Shown one piece after another: positions 8,315 through 15,558 of a stretch of 64,000 nt of DNA. The notes under the pieces were generated by a model, which saw nothing but the letters and a program-made list of their open reading frames with translations, made no database searches and was not told the DNA's origin. Each line of letters begins with the position of its first letter. Position 1 is the stretch's first letter. Both the position numbers and the translations under genes were made by a program. Source of the DNA: Nitrospira sp. (GTDB lineage Bacteria; Nitrospirota; Nitrospiria; Nitrospirales; Nitrospiraceae); contig JAFEBI010000011.1 of assembly GCA_018242725.1 (NCBI GenBank), positions 372,001 to 436,000 of the forward strand, in the 5' to 3' direction.

Positions 8315-9370
8315 ATGGGTTGTTTCTCTCACACAGGTGTTCTCATCGTCTCATATGCGGCCGGACCGAGCCTCTCAGAGCATGATGCTTCTAAGAAACT
8401 AGCCATTGGGGTTCTGCTTCTCGCGCTCTGTGTCCTGAGCGCCTGTTCCAGTCTCCACGATGTTGGAAAAACCACACTCCCGAATGATCCGGAAGCATTG
8501 CAACGCCGTCTGCATGATGTTGGCTTGCCCTTGTTGGCCGCAGCCGTCGATTGGTGTCCGTTCGAGCAGGAGGCGACTTATGGGTTCTTCCTTCATGACC
8601 CTCCGAGAAAGAGCGATACGACAAGCCACGCAGCGACGATTCCGCTTGTCTCCTATGTGCATCCGCACATGCCTGCAGCCTTTGCCGGGCTTGCCCTGGG
8701 GGATCGCATCATTGAAGTCAATACGACGAATGTCGAAGCACACGATGCGCCCACGATTATGCGGTTGGTCTCTCGGCTGACGGCGGCCCGCATTCAACCG
8801 TTGCAGCTTGAAGTCCAGCGTGGGGCAGCACGTCGAACCGTGACAATGCGGGCGCTGCCGGCCTGCAAATTCTTGTTGAGAGTGATTGAGAGCAACTTCA
8901 TCAACGGGGTGTCTAATGGCCGGGTCATTGCGGTGACGACGGGAGCGATGCAGACTTTTTTGAGGGATGATGAATTGGCTTGGATTCTGGCGCATGAGGT
9001 TTCGCACAACATTCTCAATCATGCCCAGAATGCTCAGCTGAGAGTGATGCTGAATGCTTTTCTCCACGCGGCAGTCGGACCCGCGACACAAAATATGCCG
9101 CAACCAGAGGCTCGCATGCTCGAAGCGCAGGCCGATTATGTCGGGGCATACCTCATGGCCCGGGCCGGCTATGATCTGGATGCGGTTCGTCGGGTATGGG
9201 AACGGCTACGGCAACTTGAACGGGCACAATCCAAGTCCGGGTATGAGATAAGTCGCACTCACCCGACCACCGCGGAACGCCTGGCTGCATTTCAGGAAAC
9301 CTTCAAGGAAATCCAAAATAAACGTCAACGCGGTGAACCGTTGCAGCTTCAGTTTACCCCGCGCGACTGA
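8315..9370 (+). CDS. M48-family metalloprotease lipoprotein with PDZ domain
   Basis: A lipobox (LCVLSACSS) follows a hydrophobic stretch, so the product is probably a lipoprotein facing the periplasm. A PDZ-like region comes next (HMPAAFAGLALGDRIIEVN). The M48 peptidase domain has the zinc motif HEVSH (227-231) and the downstream EAQADYVGAYLMARAGYD helix that supplies the third ligand. This PDZ-before-M48 order occurs in periplasmic quality-control proteases. It sits between a PEP-CTERM gene and prsT, so it may act on envelope or matrix proteins; that is inference. The start is uncertain: the frame is open from GTG 8228, inside the terminator, and ATG 8315 lacks a clear ribosome binding site. 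Confidence 0.8.
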   Translation: MGCFSHTGVLIVSYAAGPSLSEHDASKKLAIGVLLLALCVLSACSSLHDVGKTTLPNDPEALQRRLHDVGLPLLAAAVDWCPFEQEATYGFFLHDPPRKSDTTSHAATIPLVSYVHPHMPAAFAGLALGDRIIEVNTTNVEAHDAPTIMRLVSRLTAARIQPLQLEVQRGAARRTVTMRALPACKFLLRVIESNFINGVSNGRVIAVTTGAMQTFLRDDELAWILAHEVSHNILNHAQNAQLRVMLNAFLHAAVGPATQNMPQPEARMLEAQADYVGAYLMARAGYDLDAVRRVWERLRQLERAQSKSGYEISRTHPTTAERLAAFQETFKEIQNKRQRGEPLQLQFTPRD

Positions 9371-9380
9371 TCACGTGCCG

Positions 9381-11672
9381 TTAGAGTCCTGCGAGTGTTT
9401 TCTTCGCGTCTTCAGCGCCGGTAAAGTGCTGGTTGAGCTTTAATGCGGTCTGCAGCGCCTGTTTGGCAGCAGCAGCCTCACCGTTCCTGGCTTGTGCCAT
9501 TCCAAGGTGGTAGTGCACGAGCGGCTCATTGGGTAATTTATCTGCAGCCTCCTTCAGCAGGCTCACCGCGAGGAGGGAGGCGTTTTTCTTATAGTAAATC
9601 CATCCAAGCGTATCGGCGATACTAGGGTCTTCCGGTCTCTGCTCTCGAGCGGTCTGGGCATGAGAGAGAGCCACGTCGAGATTACCCCCCTGCTCAGCGA
9701 TCAACCAGGCCAGGTTATTGGCGGCCGGTGCGAAGCGGGGATTGAGTTTGAGAATCTGGTCGTATCGTTCTTTCGCCTTGTCGTACTCTTTGCGGCCTTC
9801 ATGGATGATACCCAACATCATCAGCGCGGCGGGGGCGTTGGGGGTTTTGGCGAGGATGGTTTGATATTCTATGACCGATTGATCAACCTTCCCGGTTTGG
9901 TAGTAGAGTTGTGCCAAGTTCAAATATGGAGCCAGCGCTGAACCGTCGATTTCAATCGCGGTCTTGAATGATTGCTCTGCCTGTGCCGGATCCTTGGCAT
10001 TCAGCCAGAGTTGTCCGACCAGATTATGGAGCAAGGGACTGTTTGGTGCGGTCTCCAACTGCTTGATCACTCGCTCCCGTGCCTCTTGCGTCTTGCCCTG
10101 GGCGCTCTTGATGGAGACGATTTGCAGGATGGGTTCGAATGCAGTCGGGCGCTTCGCCAGCGCCTCTTCAAAATATGCCAGGGCCTTCGTCGTATTCTTT
10201 TCCGCACGGGCGACTAAGCCGAGGTTGTAGGGGCCGATCGGTTCTTTGGGAGCAGCTTGCGCGATGGCTTCAAAGACCTTCCGGCTTTTCGCCAGATCGC
10301 CTTTCCGGAGGTAGGCGGTACCAGCGACGACGGCGGCCTGCACATTACGAGGGTTGATCTGAATGGCGGCTTGTGCCTGTTCTAGCGCCAAGTCGGCTGA
10401 TCCTTCCGCCAGATAAATCTGTGCCAACGCCGTTCGGGCATCGCCCAGCTGAGGGTTGAACTTTACGGCGTCGGCAATCGCGGCTTTGGCTTGAGGGAGT
10501 TGCTGCTTTTGCAGGTAGGCTATTCCGAGGAAATGGTGAGCTCCGGCAAATTGGGGATTGTCTTTTAGAATAGCTTGGAGCAGCGTGAGAGCCTCATCGG
10601 ATTTTGCCTGGGCAAGCTTCAGCCTTGCCTCGAAGAACCGACCCATGAGGTCATGTTTGTCTTTATCCCGGAGCGCATTCACGAGTGGCTCGGCGTCTGC
10701 GATCTTGCCTGTATCCAAATAATGACCGATCAGCTTATCTCGCGCGTTGGACGATGACGGGACGATTTCTGTGGCACGTCGGTAATAAGCAAGGGCTTTT
10801 TCTGGTTGCCCCAGGGCGGTGAAATAGTCTCCGAGATGGATGAGAGGCGTGTCTGCTTGGGGCTTACGCGCCACCAGTTTCTGTAGGGTGGCTTCGGCAT
10901 CGGCGGGTTTGGCGTGACGTTGATAGTGACTTGCCAAGTGAAGGTAGACTGCCTCATTCTCTGGATCGGCTTCCATAGCCTGCTGGTAGTGCGTTTCAGC
11001 CCGCCCTGATTGCCCCACGACATCGTAATAGTCGGCCAATGCCAGGAGCGCCGGAAGCGCGTGAGGATCGACGGACAAGGCTTGGCGGAGTGCGGCTTCC
11101 GCGGCCGGCTTCTCGTTCAGGAGAAAATGGACTCGCGCCAGGTCAATGTAGATTTGGATATTCTTAGGGTCTTGCTCGAGTGCCTTCTTGAGCTCAGCGA
11201 TACCGTCCTTGTACTGTTTTTCATTGATCAAGCTCCGTCCATGGAGGATCAGCCCGTCAAGATGTTGAGGGGCCGATGCCAGTACGATCTCGGCACGTTC
11301 GCGCGCTTTGCCGGGATCTTGCGCCAGAAGGTAGAGTTCGCCGAGCTTGAGTTGGGCATCTTGATTCGTCTTGTCCAGGGCCACTGTTCTCGTGAGCTCA
11401 GAGAAGGCGGCCTGGAGGCTGGGAATGGTGCCGTGTTTCAAGTAGGCCAGAGCCAATCGGTAATGGATGCCAGGGCTATTAGGCTCTACCTGGATCACGT
11501 TCTGATATTCGATGATCGCTTCTGGATATTGGCCATTCTTCATATACGTTTCTGCTCGTTCGCGATGTTTGGCTGTCTTCTCCCCCGGTGTCTTCGAATC
11601 ACACCCGAGATGGCCAAGCATGATGAGAGCGAACAGAAGATTCCGGATGATCATTGTGGAACGAAAGGACAT
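9381..11672 (-). CDS. prsT: PEP-CTERM system TPR-repeat lipoprotein PrsT
   Basis: A 763-residue lipoprotein with the lipobox LGHLGC followed by about twenty tetratricopeptide repeats to the C-terminus, such as AIIEYQNVIQVEPNSPGIHY and GIAELKKALEQDPKNIQIY. PrsT accompanies PrsK and PrsR in exosortase A loci. It probably acts as a periplasmic scaffold for polysaccharide export. The start at 11672 is supported by AGAAAGG six bases upstream. The gene points away from PEP-CTERM gene 2, with which it shares a long intergenic region, and converges on the M48 gene with only 10 bp between stops. I found no sigma-54 promoter on its own strand. Confidence 0.92.
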   Translation of the reverse strand: MSFRSTMIIRNLLFALIMLGHLGCDSKTPGEKTAKHRERAETYMKNGQYPEAIIEYQNVIQVEPNSPGIHYRLALAYLKHGTIPSLQAAFSELTRTVALDKTNQDAQLKLGELYLLAQDPGKARERAEIVLASAPQHLDGLILHGRSLINEKQYKDGIAELKKALEQDPKNIQIYIDLARVHFLLNEKPAAEAALRQALSVDPHALPALLALADYYDVVGQSGRAETHYQQAMEADPENEAVYLHLASHYQRHAKPADAEATLQKLVARKPQADTPLIHLGDYFTALGQPEKALAYYRRATEIVPSSSNARDKLIGHYLDTGKIADAEPLVNALRDKDKHDLMGRFFEARLKLAQAKSDEALTLLQAILKDNPQFAGAHHFLGIAYLQKQQLPQAKAAIADAVKFNPQLGDARTALAQIYLAEGSADLALEQAQAAIQINPRNVQAAVVAGTAYLRKGDLAKSRKVFEAIAQAAPKEPIGPYNLGLVARAEKNTTKALAYFEEALAKRPTAFEPILQIVSIKSAQGKTQEARERVIKQLETAPNSPLLHNLVGQLWLNAKDPAQAEQSFKTAIEIDGSALAPYLNLAQLYYQTGKVDQSVIEYQTILAKTPNAPAALMMLGIIHEGRKEYDKAKERYDQILKLNPRFAPAANNLAWLIAEQGGNLDVALSHAQTAREQRPEDPSIADTLGWIYYKKNASLLAVSLLKEAADKLPNEPLVHYHLGMAQARNGEAAAAKQALQTALKLNQHFTGAEDAKKTLAGL

Positions 11673-12042
11673 GGATAACCTTTCTGGTCAGGAGGTTCGA
11701 GCCATCCAATCAGCCGGTATCTTACGACAGCCCTCGCGCAAATTCATAGCTTTCAAGTGTAGAGAAAGATCGGTCAAGGGGGGCGATGTGGAGTCGTTTG
11801 AGTCGACGTACGTTGGTGGGACCGATGATGCAGCTTTGCGACAGGACCCATGGAAAGGGTGACGATGACGCGTTCCCAGGATTAAAGCGATCTGTCATGC
11901 CGCCTAGTGCGTAGCTAGGTCTCAAACGGGGTAGTCTGATGAATGGTTCGGATGAACGGATCGAGTAGCGTTCCGAACCGGAGAGTTACCAGACGGCTCT
12001 ATATCTAGCCTGAAGACAGCGTTAAAACAGGATACATGCGAA

Positions 12043-12059
12043 TGTAAAAATATTTTACA
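12043..12059. promoter_or_regulatory. Candidate PrsR upstream activating site, PEP-CTERM gene 2
   Basis: Perfect dyad TGTAAA-AATAT-TTTACA, with the arms extendable to 7 bp. It is the same architecture and outer bases as the site at 7337 and is centred about 210 bp before the sigma-54 GG at 12261. A half site TGTAAA follows at 12178. It lies between prsT and the PEP-CTERM gene and could serve both. Confidence 0.6.
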
Positions 12060-12258
12060 GTGTAAGACTGAAGCGATTCCGTATTGTCAATAAACTATAA
12101 CTAATTGAAATGAAATGATTATTCATAACATTCTGAATGAAGAATACCGTCATATTCGAAGCTTCTCCTGGTAGGGGTGTAAAATTATCTGACGAAATGA
12201 GCGATGGATCTGTTAGCGATATTTATAACTATGTAGTGTTTTCAACATCTTAAATGAC

Positions 12259-12275
12259 ATGGCAAGTATATTGCT
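12259..12275 (+). promoter_or_regulatory. Sigma-54 (-24/-12) promoter of PEP-CTERM gene 2
   Basis: ATGGCAAGTATATTGCT has GG (12261-12262), ten bases, then GC (12273-12274), and closely matches TTGGCAC-N5-TTGCW. Transcription would begin near 12286, about 90 bases before ATG 12378. The rest of the 0.7-kb intergenic region is AT-rich and shows no other clear gene. Confidence 0.7.
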
Positions 12276-12377
12276 CACCTGATGTATCTGTATTGATGGC
12301 TTCATGGTTTTATCGAGGAGCGATCGTGAAGTTTATAAAGTTGTCTCCAAGTAACTGAATTAAGGAGGTGAGTGTAC

Positions 12378-13055
12378 ATGAAGCGAATGATGTGTGTAAC
12401 AATGTTTGCCCTCTTGGTGGGAAGCATGGCAGTTCCTCAACCGGCTTCAGCCTTGAGGCTCTCGTTGAACGCCGGAGGGGGGGCCGTTGAAGTTTCCCTC
12501 ACCGATAACGGAGTAGGAGATGTCAATGGGGCCTCTGATGTGATCACATTCCTTGGTGCGGTGAATAACTGGTCTGTTAATGTAACCACAGGCGTCAACC
12601 TGGGAACTGCAACTCAGCCGCACATGGATTTGAACAGCATCAACATCTCGAACGGTGGTGGTGGGACCATGCAGATCATGCTAACTGAGACGGGCTTTAC
12701 AACTCCACCCGCGTTTAGTTTTCTTGGGTTGATCGGTGGGACTGCGGCGAACCGGGTTCAATATCAGACCTATTGGGATGCCGCGAATAATGCATTTGCA
12801 ACAACCACGCCGTTGACGAACTCTGGTCTTCTTGGGCCTGGAGCATTTTCTGATACGAGAGGTGGTCTTGGTGGTGGAGTCGGCCCATTTTCTGTGACTC
12901 AGGTGGTGACGATTACTCACCTGGCTGGAAATAATGTGTCGACCTCCTTCGATGCAGCAGTTTCCACGGTGCCGGAGCCTGCGTCCATGCTTCTACTTGG
13001 TTCAGGGCTCTTGGGTCTTGGGCTGTGGGGTCGGAAGATGCGGAAGAGCGCGTAG
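12378..13055 (+). CDS. PEP-CTERM sorting domain protein 2
   Basis: A 225-residue secreted protein with a signal peptide ending near PQPASA. The Gly/Asn/Thr-rich mature region carries no cysteine outside the signal peptide. The C-terminal signal is VPEPASMLLLGSGLLGLGLW followed by GRKMRKSA. An excellent ribosome binding site (AAGGAGGTG at 12362-12370) fixes ATG 12378, even though the frame extends to a GTG six bases earlier. The sorting helix is nearly the same as in the first PEP-CTERM protein while the mature parts differ, as expected for substrates of one exosortase. It is likely PrsR/sigma-54 controlled and ends before a perfect terminator. Confidence 0.9.
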   Translation: MKRMMCVTMFALLVGSMAVPQPASALRLSLNAGGGAVEVSLTDNGVGDVNGASDVITFLGAVNNWSVNVTTGVNLGTATQPHMDLNSINISNGGGGTMQIMLTETGFTTPPAFSFLGLIGGTAANRVQYQTYWDAANNAFATTTPLTNSGLLGPGAFSDTRGGLGGGVGPFSVTQVVTITHLAGNNVSTSFDAAVSTVPEPASMLLLGSGLLGLGLWGRKMRKSA

Positions 13056-13092
13056 CTCGTCAGCATTCGCCGTATAGCTCAGTTCTTCGTTA

Positions 13093-13134
13093 AGACGGCC
13101 ATCCCGATCAATATCGGGATGGCCGTCTCGTTTT
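13093..13134 (+). terminator. Rho-independent terminator after PEP-CTERM gene 2
   Basis: A perfect 16-bp stem (AGACGGCCATCCCGAT and its complement) with a 4-base loop is followed by TTTT at 13131-13134. The 215 bp from here to the next gene show nothing else recognisable. Confidence 0.9.
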
Positions 13135-13348
13135 GTGAACTACTTCTTTCTTGGATTTCACTTACGGTGATTCTGTGTCCGTGGTCATGTCTCGCTGTAT
13201 CCGGATGATCTCTCTACCAGTCGTATGGACAGTCCTTGATTTCCCTCACCCATGCTGTACAAGGCCAAAATAGCTACTCAGGTGGGCATGTCTCAGGTAT
13301 GATTTCTCGTGGCGATTCCCAACCACGCAGACTAAGGCTTCAGCTTCA

Positions 13349-14416
13349 ATGCATGTCCATCGAGTAGGGAAAGACGCGGCAGTGAACAGATTTGCATCTG
13401 CCAAGCTATTGATCGCGATTACAGCTCTTCTTTCAGGACCTTGTAGCATGGTGACTTACGGATTCGCTCAAGAATCATCATCAACTTTCCAGAAGCGAGT
13501 GGAGCTGGCGCTTGGGACATGGATCAGTGTGGGCGATACTCGGTGGAGCCACAATGCCTCGTCGCAAGGGCTCTTTGGCAATCCAACTTCTCGGCTGAAC
13601 TATGCCGATCATTCCACGAATGTCGTTGAACTGACCGCCAAAGTCTACCTCAGGCCTCGTTTTTTTGGCCGAGTCCAGGTTGGAGGGGCTCATATCGGAG
13701 GAGGTCGTCTGACCGACGATGATTTTCTTGCTGCCGACGGCGGAAGTCCTTCCTTAAGAACCCATAGCGATATCAGTGGATCTGGACTGTGGTATGTCAA
13801 TGCCGATCTGGGGGGATCCTTGATGACCTTCGCTCATGCTCGTGGTCATCTGGATGGCTTTCTCGGCTTTCAATACTGGCGTCAGAAGCACAACGCTTAC
13901 GGAGTTCGGCAGATCCATTGTTCGGCGGCAGGGGCTTCGACCGATTTGGATGGGGGCACCCCTGGATTAGATCCGTTATGCCTTCCAGGTGACATCGGCA
14001 TGAGTCACAGTGTAGAGGTCATTTCCAACAGTAATTCGTGGTACGCGTTTCGAGTCGGTGCTTCAAGTGAGTATTACCTTCTCCGATGGCTCAGTCTCTA
14101 TGGTTCGATCGTGCTGAAACCCATCAATTTTTTTACCAATGAGGATACCCATTACTTGCGGGTGGCCGATGGAGAATTACAAGCCCCGAGTTTTACCATG
14201 CGTGGCATTGGGTTTGGGGCAGATGCTGAGATCGGGGCGACGATGCATCTCACGCGCTGGCTGGCGGCTCAAGTCGGCTATCGGGTCTGGTGGAATCGCT
14301 TGATCAATGGCACCTGGGAAAATCATCTTGCCGATGGCCGGTCGGCGTCCTTTCCGCTCACGGAGTTTCAATCCCTTCGTCATGGTCTGACGGCGGCCAT
14401 CACGGCTTCTTTTTAA
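13349..14416 (+). CDS. Putative outer-membrane beta-barrel protein
   Basis: A protein of up to 355 residues. A hydrophobic segment (AKLLIAITALLSGP) and a cleavage-like FAQE point to export. The mature region shows alternating amphipathic strands rich in aromatic residues and Gly, with no helical membrane segments. It ends in ITASF, and a terminal Phe is a typical outer-membrane insertion signal. This suggests a barrel, possibly a porin, but I do not recognise a named family. The start is uncertain: ATG 13349 has no obvious ribosome binding site. It converges on the helicase gene at 14439. Confidence 0.65.
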   Translation: MHVHRVGKDAAVNRFASAKLLIAITALLSGPCSMVTYGFAQESSSTFQKRVELALGTWISVGDTRWSHNASSQGLFGNPTSRLNYADHSTNVVELTAKVYLRPRFFGRVQVGGAHIGGGRLTDDDFLAADGGSPSLRTHSDISGSGLWYVNADLGGSLMTFAHARGHLDGFLGFQYWRQKHNAYGVRQIHCSAAGASTDLDGGTPGLDPLCLPGDIGMSHSVEVISNSNSWYAFRVGASSEYYLLRWLSLYGSIVLKPINFFTNEDTHYLRVADGELQAPSFTMRGIGFGADAEIGATMHLTRWLAAQVGYRVWWNRLINGTWENHLADGRSASFPLTEFQSLRHGLTAAITASF

Positions 14417-14438
14417 GAGATACGTGATTCTGGAAAGA

Positions 14439-15494
14439 CTACCGCCTCGGTCGTCCTGACGGCAAGGTCTCTTCTTCGTATTCCATGAAGAGGTGCTTCG
14501 CTTCTGGATGGAGATGGCCGGGATGTCCCTGTGGAATACCTAGCGTGCGAAACAGGGGAGTGAGTTTCCCATTGGGGTGCAGATAACCGGCTCTCAGAGG
14601 CACGGTGCGCTTGCTGTGCCGCACCAGTCGACAGGGGGTTGCCCGGATCGACGTCAGCCAATCGGCGATATCTTGTGGATTGCCGATGGAGGCCGAGAGC
14701 AATAAGAGTCGAGCTTGCGAGGGGCAGAAGATAATCGTTTCTTCCCACACGACGCCTCGTTCGGGATCAGCTAGGTATTGTGATTCGTCCAGGATGACCA
14801 AGCCGAGCGTGTCCAATCTGACATCGATCTCACCACTCGCCGCATCGTAGAGCAGATTGCGGAGAATCTCCGTCGTCATGACGAGTAACGGGGCTTGTCC
14901 GTTTTCCTGGCGGTCTCCGGTGAGGATCCCCACCTTGTCCGGTCCAAAAATCTTCGAAAACTCCGCATACTTGGTGTTCGACAGGGCTTTGAGCGGCGAC
15001 GTGTAAATGACGCTGCGATTGTCCTCCATGGCTCGGCGTGCCGCTTCAATCGCCACGTAGGTTTTCCCGCTTCCGGTCGGGACGCTGATGACGACATCGG
15101 TTTCGTTCACCGCGGCCAAGGCTTCGATCTGCCAGGGGTCTTGGACGAATGGTTGCGGCGCCGGCACACCGATTCCTTGTAGCCACTCGGTGAGCGAGAT
15201 GGGAGGCTCAGACGGCTCTGAGTCCGACGACCTGCTCGCGGCCTTCTTGTGGGCGATCGGTGGAGTCTCGTGGCGAGGTCGCGATCCGGATGTTGGTCCG
15301 GCCTGACGTTCTCCGATCAGCGTCAACAGATCGGACTCAAAGCCGGCGCGATTCTGGGCGGAATGTTGGAGCAGCAACTCAATCAGGCGTCGCTTCCCGG
15401 CGCGGAAGTGACGCTGGACCCGCCCGCGGGCCAGACGATGGAGTACTGCCACTGGTTGTTGAGCCAACAGTTGTTCGAGTTCGTCGGTCGTCAT
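14439..15494 (-). CDS. Ski2-like DExH helicase, N-terminal half (ATPase domain 1)
   Basis: A 351-residue protein with an N-terminal helical region (DELEQLLAQQPVAVLHRLAR), then RecA domain 1 of a superfamily 2 helicase. It has motif I PTGSGKTYVAIEAARRA, motif Ia YTSPLKALSNTKY, motif II LVILDESQYL and motif III LLLLSASIGN. It stops after the linker, before motifs IV-VI. Those motifs are in the separate gene at 15559-17418, which lies upstream in transcription, so the halves are in reverse order compared with a normal helicase. Together they should form one RNA or DNA unwinding enzyme. No clear ribosome binding site precedes ATG 15494. The 64-bp spacer contains a doubled GTGCTGAG repeat. Confidence 0.85.
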   Translation of the reverse strand: MTTDELEQLLAQQPVAVLHRLARGRVQRHFRAGKRRLIELLLQHSAQNRAGFESDLLTLIGERQAGPTSGSRPRHETPPIAHKKAASRSSDSEPSEPPISLTEWLQGIGVPAPQPFVQDPWQIEALAAVNETDVVISVPTGSGKTYVAIEAARRAMEDNRSVIYTSPLKALSNTKYAEFSKIFGPDKVGILTGDRQENGQAPLLVMTTEILRNLLYDAASGEIDVRLDTLGLVILDESQYLADPERGVVWEETIIFCPSQARLLLLSASIGNPQDIADWLTSIRATPCRLVRHSKRTVPLRAGYLHPNGKLTPLFRTLGIPQGHPGHLHPEAKHLFMEYEEETLPSGRPRR

Positions 15495-15558
15495 GGTTTG
15501 AAGTGCTGAGGATTGAGTGCTGAGGGTCGAGTCTCAGCTACACTCAGTTCCGCAGGGT

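Noticed and set aside
8399-9103. 234-codon frame antisense to the M48 gene
   Set aside because: The opposite strand has the HEVSH motif and PDZ pattern; this one shows none.
11010-11678. 222-codon frame antisense to prsT
   Set aside because: Arises from the regular codon pattern of the TPR repeats.
13136-13348. Search for a PrsR dyad or sigma-54 site before the outer-membrane gene
   Set aside because: Neither TGTAAA-N5-TTTACA nor a convincing GG-N10-GC element was found.
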